64,000 nucleotides of DNA from Rhodovarius crocodyli (GTDB taxonomy: Bacteria > Pseudomonadota > Alphaproteobacteria > Acetobacterales > Acetobacteraceae): positions 124,001 through 188,000 of the forward strand of contig NZ_SACL01000004.1 in NCBI RefSeq assembly GCF_004005855.1, read 5' to 3'. Below, in pieces: positions 1-9,967 of the stretch. The first letter of the stretch is position 1. The number at the start of each line of letters is the position of its first letter. The translations under genes and the position numbers were made by a program. Under the pieces are notes generated by a model that had not been told where the DNA came from, ran no database searches, and saw only the letters and a list, made by a program, of their open reading frames with translations.

Positions 1-1
1 C

Positions 2-1105
2 TGGGCCATCGAGCCCGGGCCCACGGCATTCTATTCGGTGAACGGCGCGGCCCGGCGGGTGGAGGCGAAGCGGATCATCCTCGCCCCGGGTGCCACCGAA
101 CGCGCCCTGCCCATCCCCGGCTGGACCCTGCCGGGCGTGATGGGGGTGGGTGCCGCGCAGACGCTGCTGAAATCCGCCGGGCTGGTGCCGCAGGGTGAGG
201 TCTGGATCGCGGGCCAGGGGCCGCTGCTGTGGCTGTATGCCGCGCAGGCGCTGGCCAAGGGCGGGCGGATCGCGGGCATCCTGGACATGTCGGACCCCGG
301 GGCCTGGCGCCGCGCGGTGTGGCGGTTGCCCTGCGCGCTGCGCAAGCCGCGCTACCTGATGCTGGGCCTGTCCTGGATGCGCGCGGTCACCAAGGCGGTG
401 CCGGTGCATTGCGGCCGGGCCATCCGCGCCCTCGGCACCGACCGGCTGGAAGCGATCGAGATCGACGGCGTGCGCCACGCCGCCGACACGCTGCTGCTGC
501 ATGACGGCGTGGTTCCCAACACCCAGATCACCCGCGCCATCCAGGGGCTGCGGCACGAATGGAATGAGGCGCAGCGCGCCTTCCGCCCGGTGCTGGACGA
601 ATACGGCCACACCAGCGTCGCCGGCGTGATGGTGGCCGGTGATTCCGGGGGCATCGGCGGGGCCTGGGCCGCCGCGCTGTCGGGGCGGATCGCGGCCATC
701 GGTGCTGCCTGCGACCTCGGCCTGTTCGGGGTGGAGCAGCGCGACGCGCTGGCCGGGCCGCTGATGCTGCAACGCGGCGATGAGCTGGCCCCGCGCGGCT
801 TCCTCGACACCCTGTACGCGCCCCTGCCCGTCCCCGCGGCGGCGGACACCATCCTGTGCCGGTGCGAGGAAGTGACGCGCGGCACCATCGACAACGCGGC
901 GCAGCTCGGCTGCCTCGGGGTCAATCAGCTGAAGGCCTTCACCCGTGCCGGCATGGGTGCCTGCCAGGGCCGCACCTGCCACCCGCTGATCCACGCCGCC
1001 ATGGCCGAGGCCCGCCACGCCCCGGCCGCTGATATGGAGGCGATGCGCACGCGCTTCCCCACCAAGCCGCTTACGATCGGTGAGCTGGCGGCGCTGGCGG
1101 AATGA
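2..1105 (+). CDS. FAD/NAD(P)-dependent dehydrogenase alpha subunit with BFD-like [2Fe-2S] domain (5' end outside window)
   Basis: The reading frame is open from the left edge, so the N-terminal FAD-binding fold is missing and 367 residues are visible. The protein belongs to the alpha-subunit family of opine oxidase (OoxA), D-hydroxyproline dehydrogenase and HcnB, which oxidise amino or imino acids together with a beta flavoprotein and a small ferredoxin-like subunit. Visible marks are the LAPGATERALPIPGW stretch typical of the family, an AGQGPLLWL nucleotide-binding turn, and a C-terminal BFD-like domain. In visible-residue numbering the cluster ligands are C286-x-C288 and C321-x4-C326. Its stop overlaps the next start by four bases (ATGA). 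A paralogue with the same architecture lies at 4127-5464. The family is clear; the substrate is unknown. Confidence 0.85.
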   Translation, partial: WAIEPGPTAFYSVNGAARRVEAKRIILAPGATERALPIPGWTLPGVMGVGAAQTLLKSAGLVPQGEVWIAGQGPLLWLYAAQALAKGGRIAGILDMSDPGAWRRAVWRLPCALRKPRYLMLGLSWMRAVTKAVPVHCGRAIRALGTDRLEAIEIDGVRHAADTLLLHDGVVPNTQITRAIQGLRHEWNEAQRAFRPVLDEYGHTSVAGVMVAGDSGGIGGAWAAALSGRIAAIGAACDLGLFGVEQRDALAGPLMLQRGDELAPRGFLDTLYAPLPVPAAADTILCRCEEVTRGTIDNAAQLGCLGVNQLKAFTRAGMGACQGRTCHPLIHAAMAEARHAPAADMEAMRTRFPTKPLTIGELAALAE

Positions 1106-2219
1106 AGCAGGCGCTGATCATCGGCGGCGGGCTGCATGGGCTTTCGACCGCGCTGCACCTCGCGCGGCGCGGGGGGTGGCGGGTGCGCGTGCTGGAACGC
1201 CGCCATGTCGGGCGCCATAGCTCGGGCGTGAACGCGGGCGGCGTGCGGCGGCTGGGGCGGGATCTGCGCGAAGTCGGGCTGTCGGTGATCGCGGCCGAGA
1301 TGTGGGACAACCTTCCGCGGATCGTGGGCGATGACGGCGGCTTCCGCCCCTTCGGCCAGATCAAGCTGGCGGAATCCGACGCCGACATTGCCAAGCTCGA
1401 AGCCCGTCAGGCCGCCACCCACGCGCGCGGCTGGACGCATGAGGAAATGATCGACCGGGATGAGGTGCTGCGCCTGCTGCCCGCCGTGTCGGGGCATGTG
1501 CGCGGGGCGATGATCGTGCGCGGCGACGGCTCGGCCAACCCCATGCGCACCGTGATGGCGTTCCGCCGCGCGGCGCAGGAAGCGGGGGTGGAGATCATCG
1601 AAGGCATTGCGGTGAATGGGATCGGCACCACCGGTTCAGGCACCCTTGTCGTGGAAACCGATCGCGGCCCCATGCAGGCCGACCGCGTGGCCAATTGCGC
1701 GGGCGCCTGGGCGAGCGGGCTCGCCGCCGGCATCGGGGAGCATATCCCCACCAACGCCAAGGCCAGCATGATGATCGTGACGGAGCGCCTGCCCTTCTTC
1801 TGCCTGCCGACGGTCGGCAGCGCGGCGCGCGCGCTTTCCTTCAAGCAATCCGAGGTCGGCACCGTGGTGATCGGCGGCGGGCACCAGGGCGCGAACGACA
1901 TCGCGACCGAGACCTCCAGCCAGAACCTGATGAACCTGGCGAAGGCCGCGCGCATCGCGGCCGAGATCTTCCCCATCGTCGCCGGCGCGCGGATCATCCG
2001 CAGCTGGACCGGTATCGAGGCCCGCACCCCCGATGAGGTGCCGGTGATCGGCGAAAGCGGCGTGATGCCCGGCCTGTTCCATTCCTTCGGCTATTCGGGC
2101 CACGGCTTCCAGCTGTGCCCCGCCGCCGGGGCCGCCGTCGCCGAGTTGATGGCCCAGGGTTCCACCAACATGCCGGTGGCTGAATTGTCGCCCGCCCGTT
2201 TCCAGCAGAAGGCCGCCGC

Positions 2220-2223
<4 letters not shown>
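1102..2223 (+). CDS. FAD-dependent oxidoreductase, DAO family (beta subunit of the first dehydrogenase pair)
   Basis: This 373-residue flavoprotein of the D-amino-acid oxidase fold resembles sarcosine oxidase beta, OoxB and HcnC. It has an N-terminal GGGLHGLSTALHLARRG dinucleotide motif (about residues 8-24). It also has the family C-terminal block IIRSWTGIEARTPDEVPVIG followed by YSGHGFQL, where the flavin and substrate pocket are closed. It overlaps the alpha subunit upstream and the ABC ATPase downstream by ATGA, which implies translational coupling. It is expected to pair with the alpha subunit to dehydrogenate a secondary amine or D-amino-acid-like substrate in the cytoplasm, passing electrons through the Fe-S subunits. 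It is a paralogue of the gene at 5461-6594; both share the PFFC motif. Confidence 0.85.
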
Positions 2224-3171
<948 letters not shown>

Positions 3172-3179
<8 letters not shown>

Positions 3180-3858
3180 TCCCAAGGGCCGTGTGGTGAT
3201 GGTCAGCGGCGCGTCGCGCGGCATCGGGCGCGCGATCGCCGAGGAATTGCTCGCCCTCGGCTGCGAGGTGAGCGCGGGCGTGCGCGACCCGGGGCACGCG
3301 CCGACGGGCTGCTTCGCCTCTCGCTATGACGCCGTGGAGAATGCCAGCGCGAGCGCCTGGGTGGATGCCACGCTGTCCCGTTTCGGGCGGATCGACGCGG
3401 TGGTGAACGCGGCCGGCATCCTCGCCCCGGGCAGCTTCCTGCACGGTGAACTGGCGGATATCGAGGCCATGTGGCGGGTGAACACCATGGGCCCGCTGGT
3501 GCTGGTGCGCGCCGCCTGGAATGCGCTGGCCGCCGGGGGCACCGGGCGCGTGCTGACGGTCGCCTCCCTGTCGGGCAAGCGCGTCGGCAACGACAATGCC
3601 GGCTATCAGATGAGCAAATTCGCCGCCGTCGCGCTGACCCATTCCATCCGCAAGCAGGGCTGGGCGCAGGGCATCCGCGCCACCGCGCTCTGCCCCGGCT
3701 ATGTCGCGACCGACATGACGACCAAGGCGACCTTCCCGCGTGAGGACATGACGGATGCGGCCGATCTGGCCGCACTCGCCTGCACCGCCATGCACATGCC
3801 CAACAATGCCTCGGTCGCCGAATTGCCGGTGAATTGCCGGGCCGAGGACATGCTGTGA
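3172..3858 (+). CDS. Short-chain dehydrogenase/reductase
   Basis: A 228-residue NAD(P)-dependent SDR. It shows the cofactor motif GASRGIGRAI near residue 10, the structural NAAG motif, a catalytic Ser in VASLSG and the Tyr/Lys pair in YQMSK. The start overlaps the end of the ABC ATPase by 8 bases, and the end overlaps the Fe-S subunit gene by GTGA, so it is a built-in member of the operon. A plausible role is to reduce or oxidise the keto or hydroxy product of the flavin dehydrogenases, but the substrate cannot be read from sequence. Confidence 0.88.
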
Positions 3859-4130
3859 TTCCGGTCCGCCTCGTCGATCAGGCCCGTCCCGAAATCGGCT
3901 TTTCCGTCGATGGGCAGGCCGTGACCGCGCGACAGGGCGACACGCTGCTGGCGGCGATCCTGGCGGCGGGGCTCGGGCGCGTGCGCACCAGCGAATTCGG
4001 TGACGGCCCGCGCGCGGGCTTCTGCTGGATGGGGGCCTGCCAGGATTGCTGGCTGGTGGTCGAGGGGCTGGGCGCGCGGCGCGCCTGTTCCACCCTGGCC
4101 GAACCCGGCATGAAGGTGATCCGCCGATGA
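3855..4130 (+). CDS. Small (2Fe-2S)-binding protein, gamma subunit of the dehydrogenase complex
   Basis: A 91-residue ferredoxin-like protein of the Fer2_4/HcnA type. Cluster ligands C57, C62 and C65 lie in FCWMGACQDCW, with C78 downstream. I chose the GTG start at 3855 because it overlaps the SDR stop (GTGA) and gives an N-terminus starting directly in the beta-grasp fold (IPVRLVDQARPEIGFSVDG). An in-frame TTG at 3834 would only add seven residues. It should relay electrons between the alpha and beta flavoproteins. Only one gamma gene is visible for two alpha/beta pairs; another may lie left of the window. Confidence 0.88.
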   Translation: MIPVRLVDQARPEIGFSVDGQAVTARQGDTLLAAILAAGLGRVRTSEFGDGPRAGFCWMGACQDCWLVVEGLGARRACSTLAEPGMKVIRR

Positions 4131-5464
4131 GCGTGGTCGTGGTCGGTGCCGGCCCCGCCGGCGTGCGCGCGGTGGAAAGGCTGGTTGAGGCGGGCATCCG
4201 CCCGATCTGGATCGAGGAGTCGCCCGACGGCGGCGGCCGCGTGTTCCAGAAACCCCCGCCGGGTTTCTCGCGTGACGCCAAGGCCCTGTACGGCGCGGAT
4301 GCTTCTCGCGCGGCGGCCATCCACGCCACCGTCGCGCGGCTGCGTGCGCAGGTGGATTGGCGCCCGGGCACGCTGGTGTGGAACCTGCGCCCCGGCCCCC
4401 GCCTGCTGAACACCCAGGGCCCGGACGGCACCAAGGCCGAGGTCGCGTATGACCGCGTGATCCTGTGCACCGGCGCGATGGACCGTGCCCTGCCCATCCC
4501 CGGCTGGACCAAGCCGGGCGTCACGGGGCTGGGCGCGGCGCAGATCGCGTTGAAGGCGCAGGGCCTGGCCATCGGGCGGCAGGTCGCGCTGTGCGGCACC
4601 GGCCCGTTGCTGCTGCTGCTGGCCTGGCAGTTGACCAAGGCGGGCGCGCCGCCCGCGCTGGTGCTGGAAAGTGCCGGTTGGGCGCGGACGCTGCGCGCCG
4701 CCCCAGGCCTTGCCTGGAACCCGGTGGGGGCGCTGCGCGGCCTGGCCTGGCGCGCGGCGCTGCGCCGGCGCGGCGTGCGCATCCGGACCGGCGCCTTGCC
4801 CCTGCGCGTCGAAGGCACCGACAAGGTCGAGGCCCTGGTCTGGCGCGACGCGCGCGGTGAGCACCGCACCGAGGTCGATGGCGTCGCCATCGGCTATGGG
4901 CTGAAGCCCGAGACGCAATTGGCCGATCTGGCGGGCGTGCCTTTCAGCTTCGATGGGCTCCAACGCCTGTGGCTGCCGGAACGCGACCGTGCCGGGCGCA
5001 CCGCCGTACCGGGGGTGTATCTGGCGGGCGACGGGGCCAGCATCGGCGGCAGCGTGGTGGCCGAACTGGCGGGCACCCGCGCGGCACTGGCCGTGATCGA
5101 GGATGCGGGCGGGCATGTCGATCCGCTGGAGACCGACATGATCCATCGCCGCCTGTGGCTGGAGGCGCGCTTCCGCGCCGCGCTGGAACGCGCCTTTCCC
5201 TATCCGGCCGAACACGCCGCCGCCATGCCGGATGAGACGCTGCTGTGCCGGTGCGAGGCCATCACGGCGGGCGAGCTGCGCGGCACCGACGCGCCCGAGG
5301 TCAACCGCGGCAAGGCCTTCACCCGCATCGGCATGGGCCGCTGCCAGGGGCGCGTCTGCGGCCCGGCCGGGGCTGAGGTACTGGCCGCCGCGCGCGGCTG
5401 TGACATCCGCGATGTAGGCCGGCTGCGCGGGCAGATGCCGGTGAAGCCGGTGGTGATGGCATGA
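4127..5464 (+). CDS. FAD/NAD(P)-dependent dehydrogenase alpha subunit with BFD-like [2Fe-2S] domain (second copy)
   Basis: The ATG at 4127 sits in an ATGA overlap with the gamma gene and is followed at once by the FAD-binding motif VVVVGAGPAGVRAVERL, so longer upstream starts are rejected. The 445-residue protein has a second nucleotide-binding turn (CGTGPLLLLL). Its C-terminal BFD-like domain has ligands C374-x-C376 and C406-x4-C411. It is the intact paralogue of the truncated gene at the left edge, sharing ALPIPGW and the CQGR-x-C block. The family covers opine oxidase A, hydroxyproline dehydrogenase alpha and HcnB. Hydrogen cyanide synthase is unlikely because the context is a peptide-type importer and an SDR. 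Confidence 0.88.
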   Translation: MSVVVVGAGPAGVRAVERLVEAGIRPIWIEESPDGGGRVFQKPPPGFSRDAKALYGADASRAAAIHATVARLRAQVDWRPGTLVWNLRPGPRLLNTQGPDGTKAEVAYDRVILCTGAMDRALPIPGWTKPGVTGLGAAQIALKAQGLAIGRQVALCGTGPLLLLLAWQLTKAGAPPALVLESAGWARTLRAAPGLAWNPVGALRGLAWRAALRRRGVRIRTGALPLRVEGTDKVEALVWRDARGEHRTEVDGVAIGYGLKPETQLADLAGVPFSFDGLQRLWLPERDRAGRTAVPGVYLAGDGASIGGSVVAELAGTRAALAVIEDAGGHVDPLETDMIHRRLWLEARFRAALERAFPYPAEHAAAMPDETLLCRCEAITAGELRGTDAPEVNRGKAFTRIGMGRCQGRVCGPAGAEVLAAARGCDIRDVGRLRGQMPVKPVVMA

Positions 5465-6594
5465 AGGCCGACGTTCTCATCATCGGTGGCGGTGGTGCGG
5501 GGGTTTCGGCCGCGCTGCACCTGGCCAAGCGCGGCACCCGCGTGGTGCTGCTGGAACGCGGGCTGATCGGTGGCCAGGCCAGCGGCGTGAACCATGGCGG
5601 CGTGCGTCAGCAGGGCCGCCACCCGGCCGAGATCCCGCTCGCGATCCGGTCCCGCCGCCTGTGGTCCAACATCCAGGAGCTGTGCGGGGCGGATGTAGAG
5701 TTCGACCCCTGCGGCCACCTGAAGCTGGCCCGCAACGCCGAGCAGGAGGCCGACCTGCTGCGCTGGAACGAGATGGCGAAGGGCTATGGCCTGGAGACCA
5801 CCATGTTCGGCCGCAACGCCATCCGCGCCGACTACCCGTATTTCGGAGAGGCGGTGATCGCGGGCTCCCTGCTGGCCGACGATGGCTCGGCCAACCCGCG
5901 CCTGCTGGCGCCGGCACTGGCGCGCATGGCCCGCGCGGCGGGGGCCACGCTGCTGGAAAACCACAAGGTCGAGGCCATCGAGGCGGGCTTCCGCGTGCTG
6001 GCCAACGGCCAGGAATTCACCGCGCCCATCCTGCTGAACACGGCGGGCTTCTGGGGCGGGGCGATCGCCGCCCAATTCGGGGAGCCGGTGCCCGTCGAGG
6101 CCCTGAACCCCAACATGCTGGTGACGGAGCCCCTGCCCTTCTTCTGCCCGGTGAACGTCGGCGTGGTGGGGGGTGATGTGTACCTGCGCCAGATTTCGCG
6201 CGGCAACGTCATCTTCGGCGGCGGGCGCGGTGAGAGCGATCCGTCCCTGCCGCGGTCCCGCCCGCTGCCGGAACCGGGCTTCCTGGCGATGCAGAAGGCC
6301 GTCGAGATCATTCCCCGCCTGGAAGGCGCGCTGATCATCCGCAGCTGGACCGGCATCGACGGCGGCATGCCCGATGCGCTGCCGGTGATGGGCTGGTCGC
6401 GCACCACCCCGGGCCTGCTGCACGCCTTCGGCTTCTCCGGCCACGGCTTCATGCTGGGCCCGGCCGTCGGCGAGATATTGAGCGAGCTGGTGCTGGATGG
6501 GCGCACCGACATACCGCTCGAAGCTTTCGACATCGCGCGCTTCAACGGCCAGGATGGGCCGGAGCCCGATGTGTGGAAAACGCGTCTGGAATAA
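5461..6594 (+). CDS. FAD-dependent oxidoreductase, DAO family (beta subunit of the second pair)
   Basis: A 377-residue paralogue of the protein at 1102-2223. It has the FAD motif GGGGAGVSAALHLAKRG at the N-terminus, EPLPFFC in the middle, and the C-terminal IIRSWTGIDGGMPDALPVMG plus FSGHGFMLGP blocks. The start overlaps the alpha subunit stop by ATGA. It is predicted to form the catalytic flavoprotein of a heteromeric dehydrogenase with the two preceding gene products. It differs from the first copy around the middle of the chain, so a different substrate or stereochemistry is possible (inference). The next gene follows after 19 bases. Confidence 0.85.
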   Translation: MKADVLIIGGGGAGVSAALHLAKRGTRVVLLERGLIGGQASGVNHGGVRQQGRHPAEIPLAIRSRRLWSNIQELCGADVEFDPCGHLKLARNAEQEADLLRWNEMAKGYGLETTMFGRNAIRADYPYFGEAVIAGSLLADDGSANPRLLAPALARMARAAGATLLENHKVEAIEAGFRVLANGQEFTAPILLNTAGFWGGAIAAQFGEPVPVEALNPNMLVTEPLPFFCPVNVGVVGGDVYLRQISRGNVIFGGGRGESDPSLPRSRPLPEPGFLAMQKAVEIIPRLEGALIIRSWTGIDGGMPDALPVMGWSRTTPGLLHAFGFSGHGFMLGPAVGEILSELVLDGRTDIPLEAFDIARFNGQDGPEPDVWKTRLE

Positions 6595-6613
6595 GAACGG
6601 GAGAGTGTTGGGA

Positions 6614-8164
6614 ATGAAGACGAAGCTTCTGGCGGGTCTTGCCGCCATGATCCTGGGTGCTGCGCCATTGGCGGCGCATGCCCAGCAGGGCCCCACCCTG
6701 CGCGTGGGCATGGCCGCCCAGGATGTCGGTCGGCTTGACCCGCATTTCGCGGTCTCGACCATCGACCGCGTGGCCGTGGCCTGGATGTTCAACGGGCTGG
6801 TGCGCTTCCGCCCCGGTTCCATCAACCCCGCCGAGATCGAGCCCGACCTGGCGGAGCGCTGGGAAAGCAGCGAGGACGGCAAGGTCTGGACCTTCCACCT
6901 GCGTCGCGGCGTGCAGTTCCATGGCGGCTTCGGCGAGATGACGGCCGATGACGTGGTGTTCAGTCTGCAAAAGGCGGGCAATGCCGGCAGCTCTGCCTTC
7001 AGCGCCGATTACCGCGCCTTCCAGTCGGTCGAGGCGGTCGACCCCTACACCGTGCGCATCACCCTGCGCGAGAATGTGCCGAGCCTGCTCGGCCTCGTGA
7101 CCAACTACTCGGGCGGCTACATCGTCAGCCGCCGCGCGGTGGAACAGCGCGGCGCGGATTTCGCCCGCAACCCGGTCGGCACCGGCCCCTTCGCGATGGA
7201 ACGCATCACGCCCAACACCAGCGCGGAGCTGGTGGCGAACGCCCAGTACTTCCGCGGTGCGCCGCAGATCGGGCGGATTTCCTATCGCTTCATCCCCTCC
7301 GATGCCTCGCGCGATCTCGCCTATCAGAACCGCGAGCTCGACCTGAACTATGGCCGTGCCGACCAGACCTGGGTGAACCGCACCCGCCAGGTGCCCAACA
7401 CCACGGTGGACGTGTTCGAACCCGGTGAGCTGACGATCCTCAGCCTGGATGTCAGCAAGCCGCCGTTCGACGACATCCGCGTCCGCCGCGCCTTCGCCCA
7501 TGCCATCAACCGCCAGGAAATGGTGCGCTGGCGCGGGCCGGACGTCTCGCGTGAGGGGCAGTCGGTCGTGCCGCGCGGCTATCTCGGCTTCACCGCCGAT
7601 AACGGGCTGCTGCCCTTCGACCAGGCCCGCGCCCGCGCCCTGATGGCCGAGGCCGGGCATGCCAACGGCCTGAGCGTGCGGGTCATCCACACCCAGCTGC
7701 CCGAAATGCTGAACGGCATGCAGGTGATCCAGCAGCAACTGCGCCGGGTGGGCATCAACCTCGACCTGCAGGTGGTCGAGCACGCGACCTTCCATCAACA
7801 GATCCGCCAGAACCTGTCCCCGCTGGTGTATTACGCGGCCGCGCGCTTCCCGGTGGCGGACATCTTCCTCAGCCAGTTCTTCCACAGCCGGTCCATCCCC
7901 GGCACGCCGACGGCGGTGACCAACTTCTCTCACTGCAATGTCGCCGACAGCCAGATCGACGCCGCCCGCGTCTCGACCAACCGCGAGGAGCAGCTGCGCC
8001 TGTGGGCCCAGGCCCAGCGACTGCTGGTGGAAAACGTCTGCGCCGTGCCGGTGATGGAGACGCTGCTGGTCTTCGCGCGCCGCAACAACCTCAGCTACGG
8101 CTATGAGCTGCGGGGTTCCATGAGCCTCGGCCCGCTCATCACCGAGCAGACCCGGCTGAACTGA
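6614..8164 (+). CDS. ABC transporter substrate-binding protein, peptide/nickel/opine family (SBP_bac_5)
   Basis: The ATG at 6614 follows a GGGAG ribosome site and starts a classical signal peptide (MKTKLLAGLAAMILGAAPLAAHA) with likely cleavage before QQG. The 516-residue periplasmic protein has the family pattern LDPHFAVSTIDRVAVAWMFNGLVRF near the start and LAERWE...WTFHLRRGVQFHGG thereafter. It should capture the substrate for the permeases encoded directly downstream, where the next start abuts the stop. The ligand is unknown; co-transcription with amino-acid-type dehydrogenases suggests an opine, imino acid or short peptide. Confidence 0.9.
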   Translation: MKTKLLAGLAAMILGAAPLAAHAQQGPTLRVGMAAQDVGRLDPHFAVSTIDRVAVAWMFNGLVRFRPGSINPAEIEPDLAERWESSEDGKVWTFHLRRGVQFHGGFGEMTADDVVFSLQKAGNAGSSAFSADYRAFQSVEAVDPYTVRITLRENVPSLLGLVTNYSGGYIVSRRAVEQRGADFARNPVGTGPFAMERITPNTSAELVANAQYFRGAPQIGRISYRFIPSDASRDLAYQNRELDLNYGRADQTWVNRTRQVPNTTVDVFEPGELTILSLDVSKPPFDDIRVRRAFAHAINRQEMVRWRGPDVSREGQSVVPRGYLGFTADNGLLPFDQARARALMAEAGHANGLSVRVIHTQLPEMLNGMQVIQQQLRRVGINLDLQVVEHATFHQQIRQNLSPLVYYAAARFPVADIFLSQFFHSRSIPGTPTAVTNFSHCNVADSQIDAARVSTNREEQLRLWAQAQRLLVENVCAVPVMETLLVFARRNNLSYGYELRGSMSLGPLITEQTRLN

Positions 8165-9106
8165 ATGATCGGCTTCGTCTTCCGGCGATTGATCGCCTCC
8201 ATCCCCACGCTGCTGGCGGTGCTGACGCTCGTCTTCATCATCGTGCGCGTGGTTCCGGGCGATCCCGCCCTGGTCATTCTGGGTGACCAGGCGACGCCGG
8301 AAGCCGCGGCCGCTCTGCGCGCCCGGCTCGGCCTCGATGTGCCGATCCTGACGCAGTATGTGCGTTTCCTCGGCAATGCGCTGACGGGCGATATCGGCAC
8401 CTCCATGGTGTCGGGCCGCCCGGTGTTCGAGGAAGTGGGCGCGGTGCTGCCCCACACCATCGACCTCACCATCGCCTCCATGATCCTGGGCATCGTCGTC
8501 GGCGTGCCCGTGGGCATCTGGGCCGCGCTGCACCGCAACGGCGTGATCGACGTGGCCGCACGGCTGCTGTCGCTGATCGGGCTTTCCTTCCCGGTCTTCG
8601 TCTCGGGCATCTTCCTGCTGATCGGCTTCGCGCTGCAGCTGCGCTGGTTCCCGGTGATCGGCCAGGCTGACCTGGGCGACTACGGCGACCGCATCCACAA
8701 GCTGATCCTGCCCGCCATCACGCTGGGCCTCGTCATGGCGGCCTACATCACGCGCGTGACGCGCAGCGCGATGCTGGCCTCACTCAGCGAGGACTACATC
8801 CGCACCGCGCGTGCCAAGGGCGTGCCCTGGCGGCGGGTGGTGTGGGTGCATGGGCTGCGCAACGCGTCGCTGCCCGTGGTCACCGTGGTGGGGCTCTATG
8901 TCGGCATCCTGATCGGCAATTCGGTGCTGACCGAAATCGTGTTCAACCGCCCTGGTCTGGGCAAGGTGATCGTGGGTGCGCTGAACCAGCGCGACTACAC
9001 GATGCTGCAGGGGCTGATGGTGATCTACTGCTTCCTGATCGTGGTGGTGAACCTCATCACCGACCTTCTCTATGGCGTGCTGGACCCGCGGGTGAAGGCA
9101 GCATGA
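8165..9106 (+). CDS. ABC transporter permease (DppB-like)
   Basis: A 313-residue inner-membrane permease with the DppB N-terminus (FRRLIASIPTLLAVLTLVFIIVRVVPGDPA) and about six hydrophobic segments. The cytoplasmic EAA loop SEDYIRTARAKGVPWRRVVWVHGLRNA couples to the ATPases. The start directly abuts the binding-protein stop, and the stop overlaps the next permease start by ATGA. Confidence 0.93.
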   Translation: MIGFVFRRLIASIPTLLAVLTLVFIIVRVVPGDPALVILGDQATPEAAAALRARLGLDVPILTQYVRFLGNALTGDIGTSMVSGRPVFEEVGAVLPHTIDLTIASMILGIVVGVPVGIWAALHRNGVIDVAARLLSLIGLSFPVFVSGIFLLIGFALQLRWFPVIGQADLGDYGDRIHKLILPAITLGLVMAAYITRVTRSAMLASLSEDYIRTARAKGVPWRRVVWVHGLRNASLPVVTVVGLYVGILIGNSVLTEIVFNRPGLGKVIVGALNQRDYTMLQGLMVIYCFLIVVVNLITDLLYGVLDPRVKAA

Positions 9107-9966
9107 GCGCGACCCTTTCCCAGCCCTCGCCGCTGCGTCGCGCCGCCCAGCGCGCGCTGGCCAACCCCACCACCACCTTCGGCGCGGTCATCGTGCTGCT
9201 GATCGTGCTGGGGGCGGTGTTCGCGCCCTTCATCACGCCGCACGACCCGACCGAGCAGGACATCATTTCCCGCCTGCAGCCGCCGAGTGTGGATTACTGG
9301 CTGGGCACCGACCAGTTCGGGCGGGACATCTTCTCCCGCCTGCTCTACGGCGCGCGGATCTCGCTGGTGGTCTCGCTGGGTGCCATCGCGGTCTCGATCG
9401 TGATCGGCGGCGTGATCGGCATGATCTCGGGCTATGTGGGCGGCAAGTTCGACCTGATCGTGATGCAGGCGATGGACGTGCTGCTGTCCTTCCCCAGCCT
9501 GATCCTGGGGCTGATCGTGGTGGCGCTGCTGGGGCCCGAATTGGTGAACCTCGTCATCGCCATCGCGCTGACGGCGATCGCCCCCTTCGCGCGCATCGCC
9601 CGCGCGCCCACCATGGCGCTGAAGGAACGCGCCTTCGTCGAGGCCGGGCATGCGCTGGGCTACAGTCACGCGCGCATCATCTTCCTGCACATCCTGCCGA
9701 ACATCCTGTCGGAGCTGATGGTGATGGGCAGCCTTTGGATGGCGACCGCGGTGCGCGTGGAGGCATCCCTGTCCTTCATCGGCCTCGGCGTGAAGCCGCC
9801 CACCCCCACCTGGGGCGGCATGACCCGCGACGGGTTCGAGAACATCCTGGATGCCCCCTGGCTCGCCATCTTCCCCGGTGTGGCCATCCTGCTGCTGGTG
9901 CTGGGGCTGAACATGGTGGGCGACGGGTTGCGCGACGCGACCGACCCCAAGCTGCGGAACGAATGA
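9103..9966 (+). CDS. ABC transporter permease (DppC-like)
   Basis: A 287-residue permease. I chose the ATG at 9103 because it overlaps the DppB-like stop and yields the normal DppC beginning: a short cytoplasmic tail, then a membrane segment and FAPFITPHDPTEQD. The sequence WLGTDQFGRDIFSRLLYGARISL is the family hallmark. The EAA loop ERAFVEAGHALGYSHARIIFLHILPN is intact. It forms the heterodimeric channel with the preceding gene product and is followed one base later by the second ATPase gene. Confidence 0.93.
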   Translation: MSATLSQPSPLRRAAQRALANPTTTFGAVIVLLIVLGAVFAPFITPHDPTEQDIISRLQPPSVDYWLGTDQFGRDIFSRLLYGARISLVVSLGAIAVSIVIGGVIGMISGYVGGKFDLIVMQAMDVLLSFPSLILGLIVVALLGPELVNLVIAIALTAIAPFARIARAPTMALKERAFVEAGHALGYSHARIIFLHILPNILSELMVMGSLWMATAVRVEASLSFIGLGVKPPTPTWGGMTRDGFENILDAPWLAIFPGVAILLLVLGLNMVGDGLRDATDPKLRNE

Positions 9967-9967
9967 C

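Noticed and set aside
4127-5464. Hydrogen cyanide synthase (HcnABC) reading of the gamma-alpha-beta genes
   Set aside because: The subunits are homologous to HcnABC, but their context (peptide-type importer, SDR, second alpha/beta pair) fits amino- or imino-acid catabolism rather than glycine-to-cyanide oxidation.
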